Shown piece by piece: positions 7,139 through 16,775 of a DNA stretch of 64,000 nt (position 1 is the stretch's first letter; the number at the start of each line of letters is the position of its first letter). Source of the stretch: SZUA-309 sp965232595 (GTDB lineage Bacteria; Pseudomonadota; Gammaproteobacteria; Pseudomonadales; Azotimanducaceae); NCBI GenBank assembly GCA_965232595.1, contig OZ246983.1, positions 4,588,001 through 4,652,000 on the forward strand, in the 5' to 3' direction. The position numbers and the translations under genes were made by a program. The notes below the pieces were generated by a model. The model did no database searches. It had not been told where the DNA came from and saw nothing but the letters and a program-made list of their open reading frames with translations.

Positions 7139-8821
7139 TCAGGCTTTCCAGCGCCGGTTCATGGCCGAGATGATCGCCATCAACGAGGCCGTGATGGTGT
7201 TTCGCGACAGGCCGGCACCGAAGCAGCGCCCACCTTCATCATCGATCGCCAGCAGGCAGATCGCCTGAGCGTCCTTGCCCGTGTCCAGGGCATGCTCGTG
7301 ATAGTCGACGATGTTCAACGGTTCGTTCAGGGTTTCCACCAGGCCGTTCACAAAGGCCTCGATGGGACCGCTGCCCTCGCCGTCGATGGTCACGACCTGC
7401 TCCGAGACCACCACCCTGGCAACGATGCGCTGATCGTCCTCACGGCCGGACAGCAGATCGTAGTCCTGAAGCTGATACGGGCCGGACTCCACTACGTACT
7501 CTTTCAGCAGGGAGTCGAGAATCTCGTCGGACTTTACCTCCCGATCGAGCTGCTCGGTGAGTTGCTGCACCAGGCCGGAAAACTCCACCAGCATCTCGCG
7601 CGGCAGCGAAACGCCGTGGTGCTCCTCGAGGATGAAGCCGACGCCCCCTTTGCCGGACTGGCTGTTCACGCGCACGGCTTCCTTATAGGAAGAGCCCACG
7701 TCTTCCGGATCGATGGGCAGGTAGGGAACCTCCCAGTGATCCCGATCCACCTTCGCCATGCCTTTCTTGATCGCATCCTGATGCGAGCCGGAAAAGGCGG
7801 TAAACACCAGGTCCCCTGCGTAGGGGTGTCGCTCTGGCACCGCCAGCTTGTTGATCGTCTCCACCGTTTCCCGAATGCGCGGCATCTCGGTGAAATCGAG
7901 CTGCGGGTCCACACCCTGGCTGAACATGTTCATGGCCATGGTGACCACGTCGCAGTTGCCCGTGCGCTCACCGTTACCGAACAGCGTACCTTCCACCCGC
8001 TGCGCGCCCGCCATGAGCGCCAGCTCCGTTGCGGCCACACCGGTGCCGCGATCATTGTGGGTGTGCAGGCTGACCACGATCCGCTCCCGACCCGGGAAGT
8101 TGCGGCAGAACCACTCGATCTGATCCGCGTAGATGTTCGGCGTTGCCATCTCCACCGTCGACGGCAGGTTGATGATGATCGGCTCCTCTTCCGTGGCGCC
8201 CCAGGTGTCTGCAACCGCAGCTGAGATCTCCACCGCAAAGTCGAGCTCGGTGCCGGTGAAGCTCTCTGGCGAGTACTCGAAGGTGATGTCCGAGTCGAGC
8301 GAGGCCAACCCTTCCTTCACCAGCTCTGTGCCCTTCACGGCCAGATCGATGATGCCCTGGCGGTCCATGCCGAACACCACGCGCCGCTGCAGCTCGGAGG
8401 TGGAGTTGTAGAGATGGAAGACGACCGAAGGTGCGCCCTGCAGCGCCTCGACGCTGCGCTCGATCAGCTCTTCCCGGGCCTGGCAGAGAATCTGGATGGC
8501 AACACCTTCCGGGATGCGGTCCTCATCGATGATCCGGCGGATGAAGTCGAAATCGGGCTGCGAGGCTGCCGGGAAACCCACTTCCACCTCGGCGAAGCCG
8601 ATCTCCAGCAGCAGGTCCCACATGGCAAGCTTTTCGTCCACGTTCATGGGGTCGATCAGGGCCTGATTGCCGTCCCGCAGATCGACGCTGCACCAGCGTG
8701 GGGGTTGCGTGATGACCTGGGACGGCCACTGCCGGTCGCTCAGGTCGATCGGCTCGAAGGGCCGATACTTGTGGAACGGCATCCGGTTTGCCGCTCGTCC
8801 TGCTTGTACTTGCTCGCTCAT
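7139..8821 (-). CDS. leuA: 2-isopropylmalate synthase
   Basis: The first committed step of leucine synthesis condenses acetyl-CoA with 2-oxoisovalerate. The 560-residue protein is the longer LeuA type. Motifs are SVDLRDGNQAL near residue 47, the metal-binding HTHNDRGTG near residue 243 and GNGERTGNCDVV. The C-terminal regulatory domain (from about residue 430, EYVVESGPYQLQDYDLLSGR) is where leucine feedback acts in the family. It stands alone, without leuBCD nearby. The leader peptide and hairpins upstream indicate leucine-responsive attenuation. Confidence 0.95.
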   Translation of the reverse strand: MSEQVQAGRAANRMPFHKYRPFEPIDLSDRQWPSQVITQPPRWCSVDLRDGNQALIDPMNVDEKLAMWDLLLEIGFAEVEVGFPAASQPDFDFIRRIIDEDRIPEGVAIQILCQAREELIERSVEALQGAPSVVFHLYNSTSELQRRVVFGMDRQGIIDLAVKGTELVKEGLASLDSDITFEYSPESFTGTELDFAVEISAAVADTWGATEEEPIIINLPSTVEMATPNIYADQIEWFCRNFPGRERIVVSLHTHNDRGTGVAATELALMAGAQRVEGTLFGNGERTGNCDVVTMAMNMFSQGVDPQLDFTEMPRIRETVETINKLAVPERHPYAGDLVFTAFSGSHQDAIKKGMAKVDRDHWEVPYLPIDPEDVGSSYKEAVRVNSQSGKGGVGFILEEHHGVSLPREMLVEFSGLVQQLTEQLDREVKSDEILDSLLKEYVVESGPYQLQDYDLLSGREDDQRIVARVVVSEQVVTIDGEGSGPIEAFVNGLVETLNEPLNIVDYHEHALDTGKDAQAICLLAIDDEGGRCFGAGLSRNTITASLMAIISAMNRRWKA

Positions 8822-8881
8822 GTCGTTACTCCGCGACTTGTCTGCGCAATGCGGTTGGACAGCACGGACAACGTGCCGTCT

Positions 8882-8963
8882 GAGCCTCTCGGCTCTTTAA
8901 TCTGTTCTGGGTTCGGGTGGGCCGTCCAGCCCTTGTGAATAAATATACGCCGGCTAGACCGGC
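8882..8963 (-). promoter_or_regulatory. leuA leader: hairpins downstream of the leader peptide
   Basis: On the minus strand three short helices occur in order: GCCGG-TCTAG-CCGGC (8963-8949), which spans the leader stop codon and is followed by GTATATTTATTC; GGGC/GCCC (8932-8919); and GAGCC-GAGA-GGCTC (8895-8882). The first, with its T-rich tail, is the best terminator candidate. A classical mutually exclusive terminator/antiterminator pair is not obvious by eye, so the exact switching mechanism is open. Confidence 0.45.
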
Positions 8964-9037
8964 AGCAGTAGCAGCAGTCGGGTGGCGCTGGCCTGGGTGG
9001 CAGCGCGGGAGTAGCGGTATGTGGTCTGTACGTTCAC
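8954..9037 (-). CDS. leuL: leuA leader peptide (27 aa, five consecutive Leu codons)
   Basis: Translation from a GTG at 9035-9037 gives MNVQTTYRYSRAATQASATR followed by LLLLLPV and a TAG stop at 8954-8956. The Leu run is CTG CTG CTA CTG CTG, just before the stop. Such a run upstream of leuA is the hallmark of an attenuation leader, in which a ribosome starved for Leu-tRNA pauses and changes RNA folding. There is no Shine-Dalgarno: the GTG lies 7 bases after the -10 box, so the mRNA may begin at or within 1-3 bases of the start codon (leaderless). Confidence 0.7.
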   Translation of the reverse strand: MNVQTTYRYSRAATQASATRLLLLLPV

Positions 9038-9044
9038 GGGCCGC

Positions 9045-9072
9045 ACTATAGTCGGATTTCACGCCTGTGCAA
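9045..9072 (-). promoter_or_regulatory. Sigma-70 promoter of leuL-leuA
   Basis: On the minus strand TTGCAC (9072-9067) is separated by 16 bases from TATAGT (9050-9045). The start is predicted at 9039-9037, right at the leader peptide GTG. The purT gene ends 22 bases further upstream. Confidence 0.6.
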
Positions 9073-9093
9073 AGGTATGCCGGGTGCACCGGT

Positions 9094-10296
9094 TCACGAA
9101 TTGCCCGCATCACCGAACGCAGGCTCGATCGCTGCGGCAGCGCGCTTGGCCTTATCCACCGCAGCCTCGATGCTGTCGGCCAGCGCCAGCGCCACGCCGA
9201 GGCGCCGCTCGCCGCGCACTTCCGGCTTGCCGAACAGCCGGATCTGGGTATTTTCCTCGGCCAGCGCCGCCTCGAGATTGCCAAAGCGTACGTCCGCCGA
9301 ATCGCCCTCGACCAGCAGCACCGCGGACGCCGCCGGTCCGCGTTGGGCGATGTTGGGGATCGGCAGGCCGAGGATGGCTCTGGCGTGCAGAGCAAACTCC
9401 GAGAGGTCCTGGCTGATCAGGGTGACCATACCGGTGTCGTGCGGCCGGGGGCTGACTTCAGAAAAGTAGACCTGGTCGCCCTTGATGAAGAACTCGACGC
9501 CGAACAGGCCATAGCCGCCGAGGGCGCCGGTGACCTGCGCCGACACCTCCTGAGCCTGCGCAAGCGCCGCCGGGCTCATGGCCTGCGGCTGCCAGGACTC
9601 CCGATAGTCACCCTTCTCCTGACGGTGCCCGATCGGGTCGCAGAATGAGACCCCATCGCGATGCTGCACCGTCAGCAGCGTGATCTCGTAGTCGAAGTCG
9701 ACGAAACCCTCAACGATCACCTTGTCCGCGCCGCCTCGAGCGCCTTCCTGAGCGTAAGTCCAGGCCCCCTTCGCATCTTCAGCGCTACGCACGGTGGACT
9801 GACCTTTGCCGGACGAGCTCATGACAGGTTTGACCACGCAAGGCACGCCAACTTCGGCAATGGCGTCGTCATACTCGGCTTCAGTTGCAGCGAAGCGATA
9901 CGGCGAGGTGAGCACGCCGAGCTCTTCCGCAGCCAGCCGGCGAATTCCCTCACGGTTCATGGTCAGCCGCGCCGCTCTGGCCGTTGGGATGACCCGCTGG
10001 CCTTCCGCCTCGAGCTCGAGCAGCTTGTCGGTGGCGATGGCCTCGATCTCCGGCACCACCAGATCAGGCGACTCCGCCCGGATCACCGCCTCCAGCGCCT
10101 CCGCATCGAGCATGTTGATCGCATGGCTGCGGTGCGCCACCTGCATGGCCGGAGCGTTGTCGTAGCGGTCCACGGCAATCACTTCCACGCCGAGCCGCTG
10201 CAGCTCGATCACCACCTCTTTGCCCAGCTCGCCGGAGCCGAGCATCATCACCCGGGTGGCGCCCGGTGCACCCGGCGTGCCGACGACCACGCTCAT
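9094..10296 (-). CDS. purT: Formate-dependent phosphoribosylglycinamide formyltransferase PurT
   Basis: PurT formylates glycinamide ribonucleotide using formate and ATP, the folate-independent alternative to PurN in purine synthesis. The 400-residue ATP-grasp protein shows VMMLGSGELGKEVVIELQRLG at the N-terminus, VKPVMSSSGKGQS near residue 156 (ATP binding), EGFVDFDYEITLLTV and FFIKGDQVYFSEVSPRPHDTGMVTL near residue 267 (metal-binding Glu residues). Its ATG overlaps the stop of the carbonic anhydrase gene by 4 bases (ATGA), so the two are translationally coupled. Confidence 0.95.
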   Translation of the reverse strand: MSVVVGTPGAPGATRVMMLGSGELGKEVVIELQRLGVEVIAVDRYDNAPAMQVAHRSHAINMLDAEALEAVIRAESPDLVVPEIEAIATDKLLELEAEGQRVIPTARAARLTMNREGIRRLAAEELGVLTSPYRFAATEAEYDDAIAEVGVPCVVKPVMSSSGKGQSTVRSAEDAKGAWTYAQEGARGGADKVIVEGFVDFDYEITLLTVQHRDGVSFCDPIGHRQEKGDYRESWQPQAMSPAALAQAQEVSAQVTGALGGYGLFGVEFFIKGDQVYFSEVSPRPHDTGMVTLISQDLSEFALHARAILGLPIPNIAQRGPAASAVLLVEGDSADVRFGNLEAALAEENTQIRLFGKPEVRGERRLGVALALADSIEAAVDKAKRAAAAIEPAFGDAGNS

Positions 10297-10832
10297 ACCA
10301 GATCCGCCGCGTCCTGCACGGACAGCCCCTGCATGAAGCGCTGGGCATTTTTCCAGTAGCCCTCGGCGCTCATCTTCAGCCCGGCAACCTGCTCATCGCT
10401 AAGGGTCTTCACCACTTTCCCCGGTGCGCCCATGACCATGGAGTTGTCGGGAATCTCCTTGCCTTCGGTGATGAGCGCGTTTGCACCGATCAGGCAGTTC
10501 CGACCGATCTTCGCCCTGTTGAGGATCACGGAGTTGATGCCGATCAGCGAGTTATCGCCGATCTCGCAGCCGTGCAGCATCACCTGATGGCCGACGGTGA
10601 CGTGCGAGCCGATCACCAGCGGGATGCCGGGATCGGTGTGCAGCACGGAGCCGTCCTGCACGTTGGAGTACTCGCCGACGGTGATGAGGTCGTTGTCACC
10701 CCGGAGCACCGCGTTGAACCAGATGCTGGCACCGCGCTTCAGCAGCACGGAGCCCATCACCATGGCGTTGTCTGCCACCCAGTAGTCTTCGCTTTCGGCC
10801 TGTACCCTTCGATCGTCCAGTTGCAGCAGCAC
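10293..10832 (-). CDS. Gamma-class carbonic anhydrase-like hexapeptide-repeat protein
   Basis: The 179-residue left-handed beta-helix protein has repeated hexapeptides (GDNDLITVGEYSNVQDGSVLH, CEIGDNSLIGINSVILNRAKI broken into turns). Zinc ligands of the gamma-CA family are visible as His in QDGSVLHTD and in VTVGHQVMLHGC. It belongs to the YrdA/PaaY-like group, some members of which hydrate CO2. It is placed directly before purT with overlap, as in Pseudomonas. The physiological role there is not established. Confidence 0.85.
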   Translation of the reverse strand: MLLQLDDRRVQAESEDYWVADNAMVMGSVLLKRGASIWFNAVLRGDNDLITVGEYSNVQDGSVLHTDPGIPLVIGSHVTVGHQVMLHGCEIGDNSLIGINSVILNRAKIGRNCLIGANALITEGKEIPDNSMVMGAPGKVVKTLSDEQVAGLKMSAEGYWKNAQRFMQGLSVQDAADLV

Positions 10833-10985
10833 GCTACGTCCCCTTCTACATGTTCGTTACATGTGCTGCTAACAGCAGCGCACGAGAATTGGGCATAGTA
10901 GCCAAAGGGGGACTGAGAACAACACCCGCAAAGCCAGGCAAGCGCCCGGCAGCAAAGAACAGCGAGCAAATTGAACAGGGTCTGA

Positions 10986-11321
10986 ATGACTACCCGACTA
11001 CCAGCTTTTGAAGTGCTGGTGGATATGGCTCGCAACGATCCGGAAGGACTCGAGACGTTGCGTCGTTCTCTCACGAACGCCGTCATCGCCACAGCAAGCA
11101 GCGAAGATTCCCGTCGCCGCCTGAAAGGTCTGCAGTTCCGTGTGGATCTGGAGCGCCGGCGTGCGCCCACCGCGCTGGCAGCCACCATTCGCATCTCGGA
11201 AATGATGTGCCGTTCCCTGGCCGATCTGCACGCGTCCTTCGTTACTCCGGTCGACGCTGAGCAGAACCTGGCGCCAGGCCAGTCAGCCGTGGACAACGTG
11301 GTGCCGTTTCCCCGTCGCTGA
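10986..11321 (+). CDS. DUF3135 domain protein
   Basis: The small protein of 111 residues starts MTTRLPAFEVLVDMARNDPEGLE. It has the DUF3135 pattern: a short N-terminal helix with acidic residues, then RLKGLQFRVDLERRRAPTAL and a helical stretch. AGGG lies 6 bases before the ATG. No catalytic motif or membrane segment is seen and the function is unknown. A NUDIX gene follows 55 bases later on the same strand. Confidence 0.75.
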   Translation: MTTRLPAFEVLVDMARNDPEGLETLRRSLTNAVIATASSEDSRRRLKGLQFRVDLERRRAPTALAATIRISEMMCRSLADLHASFVTPVDAEQNLAPGQSAVDNVVPFPRR

Positions 11322-11375
11322 CCTCACGCCAGCCGAGGTACACTCGACCCTGTCTGACTACCCATCGATACGACC

Positions 11376-11930
11376 ATGAAGTTCTGCAGCGACTGTGGTG
11401 GCAGCATCAGCAACAAGGTGCCCGCCGGAGACAACCGGGAACGCTTCGTCTGCGATGCCTGCGATCTCGTTCACTACATCAACCCGCGCATCGTCGCCGG
11501 CTGCCTGCCGGTGTGGGAGGATCGGGTGTTGCTCTGCAGGCGCGCGAACAGCCCGCGCGCCGGCTACTGGACGCTGCCGGCAGGATTCCTCGAGAACAAC
11601 GAGACCATCACGGCTGGCGCGACCAGGGAGACCCTGGAGGAAGCCAACGCGGAGGTCGCCAACCTGGACCTCTACACGATCTTCAGCCTGCCGCACATCT
11701 CTCAGATCTACCTCTTCTATCGCGCGGAGATGACCTCGGCCGAGTTTTCGCCCGGCTTCGAGTCACTCGATGTGGCGCTGTTCAGCGAGCAGGAGATTCC
11801 CTGGGAAGAGCTGGCCTTTCCGGTTATCCGGCAGACCCTCGAGCACTACTACAGCGATCGACCGAGCGGCGTGTTCCCGGTGCGGAGCGCGGACATCATC
11901 GTCGACCGCGACCCGCGAAGCTTTCGCTGA
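11376..11930 (+). CDS. NUDIX hydrolase with N-terminal zinc ribbon
   Basis: The protein has 184 residues. The N-terminus holds a zinc ribbon, CSDCGG (residues 4-9) paired with CDACDLVHY (about 28-36). The NUDIX domain follows, with its box from GFLENNETITAGATRE near residue 69 through TLEEANAEV. This arrangement resembles NudC-like or ADP-ribose-type pyrophosphatases acting on nucleoside diphosphate compounds; the exact substrate cannot be read from sequence. It is convergent with the LLM oxidoreductase gene. Confidence 0.85.
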   Translation: MKFCSDCGGSISNKVPAGDNRERFVCDACDLVHYINPRIVAGCLPVWEDRVLLCRRANSPRAGYWTLPAGFLENNETITAGATRETLEEANAEVANLDLYTIFSLPHISQIYLFYRAEMTSAEFSPGFESLDVALFSEQEIPWEELAFPVIRQTLEHYYSDRPSGVFPVRSADIIVDRDPRSFR

Positions 11931-11946
11931 CCAGTGACTGAACCCT

Positions 11947-11962
11947 CCCGGCGTCAGCCGGG
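11947..11962. terminator. Hairpin between convergent genes
   Basis: CCCGGC-GTCA-GCCGGG forms a 6-bp GC stem in the 34-bp gap between the NUDIX gene and the LLM oxidoreductase gene. On the plus strand it is followed by CTTC. It is plausibly a shared terminator. Confidence 0.5.
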
Positions 11963-11964
11963 CT

Positions 11965-12879
11965 TCAGGCGGCGGTCAGCGACTTCAGCAGGGCTCGGGT
12001 AGCACCGCGGTCATCAGCGTTGAGCGCAAACTCCGAAACGGCAAAGTCCGTGACTCCGGCCTCCCGCAACCGCTCGATCTGCTCGCCGACCTCGACGGCA
12101 GAGCCAACGATCGCCAGCTCCGCAGGGCCCGCCACCCCTTCCCGCTCGAACATGGCGCGATAGGAAGGCAGGCGGCCATACATGGCCAGCGACTCGCCGA
12201 TGCGCTGGCGCACCGACTGCGGATCCTCGGTCACGCAAACCGGCAGGGTGGCAATGATGCGCGGAGCCTGCCGTTCGGCAGACTCAGCGGCTGCCCGGAT
12301 CCGCGGCGCGATGTGCTCGCTAATGGTCTTCGGGCCGACCCAGGCCAGCGTTGTGCCATCCGCCAGCCGCCCGGCAACGCCCAATGCCTGGGGCCCGAGC
12401 GCAGCGACGACGACCGGGACGGACACCGGGCGCTGAAACAGCTCCGCCTCGCAGGCCAGCGTTTCGCCCCGGTAGGCAACCTTGCCCTCGCGCAGCAGCG
12501 GCATGAGGATCGACAGGTACTCGCGCAGGTGGCGGATCGGCTTCTCGAAGCCGATGCCGAGCTGCGCCATCATGACCTCGTGGGAGAGGCCGATCCCGAG
12601 CGTCAGGCGCTCGCCGATGGCGCCCGCAGTGGTCGCAGCCTGACCGGCAAGCGTCATCGGGTGTCGCGGGTAGGTGGGCACGATGGCGGTGCCGAGCTCC
12701 AGATCAGGGACGGCGTTACCCACTGCCATCAGCACGGTCAGCGCATCGAAGCCACCAGTGGGGTGCTCGGCCAGCCAGTAGCTGGCGAAGCCATCTGCCG
12801 CCGCTCGCTGCGCGTCATCGACGATGCTGCTGACCGATGCCCGCTGCACCAGCCCGGTGCCGTTGATTCCTATCCGCAT
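11965..12879 (-). CDS. LLM-class (luciferase-like) flavin/F420-dependent oxidoreductase
   Basis: The 304-residue protein has the bacterial luciferase-like TIM-barrel pattern: MRIGINGTGL at the start, DGFASYWLAEHPTGGFDALTVL, LELGTAIVPTYPRHPMTLAGQA and LTLGIGLSHEVM, with VVVAALGPQALGVAGRLADG late in the barrel. It resembles the MSMEG_4879-type F420-dependent subfamily (TIGR03564-like) as I recall it. Whether this organism makes F420 or uses FMN cannot be told. A strong purine tract GAGGGAGGGAGG (12883-12894, minus) lies just before the ATG. The purL frame, if not corrected, runs into this gene. Confidence 0.8.
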   Translation of the reverse strand: MRIGINGTGLVQRASVSSIVDDAQRAAADGFASYWLAEHPTGGFDALTVLMAVGNAVPDLELGTAIVPTYPRHPMTLAGQAATTAGAIGERLTLGIGLSHEVMMAQLGIGFEKPIRHLREYLSILMPLLREGKVAYRGETLACEAELFQRPVSVPVVVAALGPQALGVAGRLADGTTLAWVGPKTISEHIAPRIRAAAESAERQAPRIIATLPVCVTEDPQSVRQRIGESLAMYGRLPSYRAMFEREGVAGPAELAIVGSAVEVGEQIERLREAGVTDFAVSEFALNADDRGATRALLKSLTAA

Positions 12880-12899
12880 GATCCTCCCTCCCTCGGTTG

Positions 12900-15800
12900 T
12901 CAGAGCACCCGCCTGGCGTTCTGGAACAGGCGCAGCCAGGGGCCGTCTTCAGCGCCCCAGCTCGGGTCACGCCAGGCGTTCTGCCAGACCGGAAGACCCG
13001 TTCCGGGTGCGGCATCATCGCCAGCACCCTGCCGTCAGCGCCGAGCACGCCGGCAAGCCCTTCCGCTGCCCCATTCGGATTCGCCGGGTATCGTTCGGTT
13101 GGCTGGTGATGGTTGTCCACGTACTGGCAGGCAATCTGAGCTGACTGTTGAAATCTGGCTGCAGCATCGGCGTCCCGGAACTCCGCGCGACCTTCGCCGT
13201 GCGCAACCGCCACCGGCATGACGCTGCCCGACATGCCATCGAGCCAGGGAGAATCGCTCTCGTTGATCCTGAGCAGCACCGTGCGCCCCTCAAACTGCTC
13301 CGAGGCGTTTCTGACGAAGCGTGGCCAGTCCTCCGCGCCCGGAATCAGGCTGGCGAGATGGGCCAGCATCTGGCAGCCGTTGCAGACGCCGAGCACGAGC
13401 CGATCCGATTCGAAGTAGCTGGCGAAGGCGTCCCGAACCGACTCATGGAACAGCACGCTTTTCGCCCAGCCGCCGCCACCGCCGAGCACGTCGCCGTATG
13501 AGAAGCCGCCGCAGGCAACCAGAGCCGGGAAGTCCGCCAGCGCAACCCTGCCGGCCACCAGATCGCTCATGTGCACGTCCACCGGCGTGAAGCCGGCGCG
13601 CTCGAAGGCGGCCGCCATCTCGATCTGGCCGTTGACGCCCTGCTCGCGCAGCACCGCCACTTCAGGCCGGGCCACACCGATGTTGAATGGTGCCGCCGGA
13701 TCGAAGGTCAGGCTGCTGGAAAAGCCGGGGTCGTCGGCGACGATCTGCTCGAACTCCTGATCAGCGCAGGTGGGGTTGTCCCGCAGCCGCTGCAGCCGAT
13801 AGCTGAGCTCGGCCCACCGCTGCTGCAGCGTGCCCCGATCGGATTCGAACCGTAGCGCGCCGTCATGCTCGATCCTGATCTGCTCATCAGATCTGGGTCG
13901 GGCGATCAGCTGATGGGAAATTCCATCGAGCACCGCGCTGACCTTGTCGAGGTCGGCTTCGCGCACCTCGATCACCGCGCCGAGCTCTTCAGCGAACAGC
14001 CTGGGCATCAGCTCAGCGCCGGCCACCGAGATATCCAGGCCGGTGCGCCCGGCGAACGCCATCTCCAGCAGCGTAATCAGGGCGCCACCGTCTGAGCGGT
14101 CGTGATAGGCGAGCAACAGCCCTTGCGCCCGCAGGGTCTGTATTGCTTGGAAGAAGCGGGCAAACAACGCCGGGTCATCCAGATCCGGGGTATCGCTGCC
14201 AAGCGTGCCGAACACCTGCGCCAGGCAGCTGCCACCGAGCCGATCGCGGCCGTTGCCCAGATCGATCAGCAAGAGGCAGGTGTCGGGCTCGCTGGCAATG
14301 ACCGGCGTTGCGGTCGTGCGTGCGTCCGCTACCGGCGCGAAGGCGGACACGATCAGCGTCAGCGGCGACACCACTTCCTTGTCTGCCCAGCGGGTGCGCA
14401 TCGACAGGCTGTCCTTACCGACAGGAATGGCGATGCCGAGTGCCGGGCAGAGCTCCATGCCGACCGCACGCACCCCTTCGTAGAGCGCCTGTTCCTGAGC
14501 GTTCTCCCCTGCCGCGGCCATCCAGTTTGCGCTCAGCACCACGCGCCGCAGCTCGGGTACATCGGCCGCGGCCAGGTTGGTCAAGGCTTCGCCCACCGCC
14601 ATGCGGGCGGAGGCCGCAGGGTTCAGGGTCGCCAGCGGCGAGCGCTCGCCCATGGCGAAGGCTTCCCCTTCGTAGCCCTGATAGCCGCTCAAGGTCACGG
14701 CCAGGTCCGCAACCGGAACCTGGTGCGGGCCAACCATCTGCTCTCTGGCGACCAGACCTGTGATGCTGCGATCACCGATGGTAATCAGAAACTGCTTGCT
14801 GGCCACCGCGGGGAAACGCAGCAACCGATCGATTGCCTCGCCAAGGTCCACCTCGTTCGCAGCGAACCCGCTGCCGGTGATCTGCCCCGACTCAAACCGT
14901 CGTGTCATCTTCGGCGGCTTGCCGAACAGCACCGACAGCGGCAGGTCGACGGGCGCGTTCCCGAACTCAGGATCCCGCACCTCGAGATGCATCTCCTCCG
15001 TCGCCTCACCCACCACGGCATAGGGACAACGCTCCCGGGCGCACACCGCTTCAAAGGCTGCCAACCGGTCTTCGCGAATGCCGAGCACGTAGCGCTCCTG
15101 GGCTTCGTTGCACCAGATCTCCAGCGGCGTCATCCCTGGATCCGCGTTGGGGACCGCACGCAGGTCGATACGACCGCCCATACCGGCGTCCTTGACCAGC
15201 TCCGGCAGCGCGTTGGACAGGCCGCCAGCGCCCACATCGTGAATCAGCAGAACAGGATTCTCCGCGCCCATGGCGGTGCAGGCATCGATCACTTCCTGGC
15301 AACGGCGCTCCATCTCCGCGTTGTCACGCTGCACCGAGGCGAAATCGAGATCAGACGAGCTTTCGCCGCTCGACATGCTCGACGCGGCACCCCCACCGAG
15401 CCCGATCAGCATGGCCGGCCCGCCGAGAACCACCAGCCGGGTGCCGGGCTCGAAGCTCTCCGCGTGCACGTGCTCATCCCGCACCGTGCCCACACCGCCC
15501 GCAATCATCACTGGCTTGTGATAGCCCCAGACCCGTTCGCCGGCAGCGGCCTCAGCCGCCTCATCAATCATCTCGAAGGTGCGGAAGTAGCCGTTCAGCG
15601 CCGGGCGGCCGAATTCGTTGTTGAAGCCTGCGGCGCCGATCGGCCCCTCCAGCATGATGCTGAGCGCATCCACCATCCGCTCTGGCTTCCCGGTCTGCCG
15701 CTCCCAGGGCTGAGGGAACTCCGGAACGTTGAGGTGCGACGTGGTGAAGCCGGTCAGCCCCGCTTTCGGCTTGGAGCCCCGACCTACCGCGCCCTCGTCG

Positions 15801-16750
15801 CGGATCTCTCCGCCGGATCCGGTGGCCGCCCCTGCGTAGGGCGCGATGGCGGTCGGGTGGTTGTGGGTTTCCACCTTCATCAGGACGTGCGCCGGCTCGT
15901 CGACGTAGCCGTAACGATGGCTGTGCGGGTCGAGCAGAAATCTGGGCACGGTAGGCCCTTCGATCACGGCGGCATTGTCCGCGTAGGCCGAGAGGATGCC
16001 TTCGCCGTTGATGTGCGCATGCGTGTTGCGGATCATGCCGAACAGGCTGCGGCTGACCGAAGCGCCGTCGATCTGCCAGTCGGCGTTGAAGATCTTGTGC
16101 CGGCAATGCTCGGAATTCGCCTGGGCGAACATCATCAGCTCCACGTCGGTGGGATCGCGTTCGAGCTCCAGATAGGCGCCCACCAGATAGTCGATCTCAT
16201 CATCCGACAGCGCCAGCCCGAGCTCGGTGTTGGCCTGGTTGAGCGCGGCGCGGCCACCTTCGAGCACGCCGACAGTGCTCAGCGGCTGCGGGCTCAGGGT
16301 CTCGAACACCGAGTCGAACTGGCCGCTCGTCAGCACCCGCTCGGTCATCCGGTCGTGCACGGCAGCGAGCACCACATCCACCCCGGCATCCGCCGGCCCG
16401 TCGACAAACCAGCGCACGCCACGCTCTACCCGCAGGACTTTGCCAAGATCGCAGATCGCGAAGATGTCGGTCGCCTTGCTGGACCAGGGCGAGATGGTGC
16501 CGTGCCGGGGCAGCACCACGCCGATCTCCGTGCCAACCGGCTCCGGCAGGCCTTCTTCCGGCCCGTAACGCAGCAGCGCCCGCGCCCTGCCGAGCTCTTC
16601 CTCGCTGAGCGGCGCCGACAGCGCCAGTAGATGCACGTACTCGGCGTACAGGTTGTCGAGCGCCACTCCGGACGATCCGATCTCGGCTTTCAGCTTGTCG
16701 AGCGCAAACTTCGAGCAGGCCGGCTGGCCGTTCTCGATCATCAGTTCCAT
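12900..16750 (-). CDS. purL: Phosphoribosylformylglycinamidine synthase PurL, with a 1-base frameshift near the 3' end
   Basis: The large single-chain PurL (about 1283 residues once corrected) converts FGAR to FGAM using glutamine and ATP. Seen are VETHNHPTAIAPYAGAATG near residue 292, LIHDVGAGGLSNALPEL and the C-terminal glutamine amidotransferase with CGGFSYGDVLGGG and the nucleophile in GVCNGCQML. After MMPHPERVFR the frame changes: as read, it continues with 57 unrelated residues to 12815, overlapping the next gene. Restoring one base near 12986-12988 gives WQNAWRDPSWGAEDGPWLRL and the family C-terminus FQNARRVL with a stop at 12900-12902. This is either a sequencing error or a recent mutation. 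Confidence 0.9.
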
Positions 16751-16775
16751 TGGCTAGATCTTCCCATTTCGCTGT

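Noticed and set aside
14102..16630. 842-codon open frame antisense to purL
   Set aside because: Mirror of the high-GC purL coding strand; composition is Arg/His/Gln-rich with no recognisable domain, while purL on the other strand is unmistakable.
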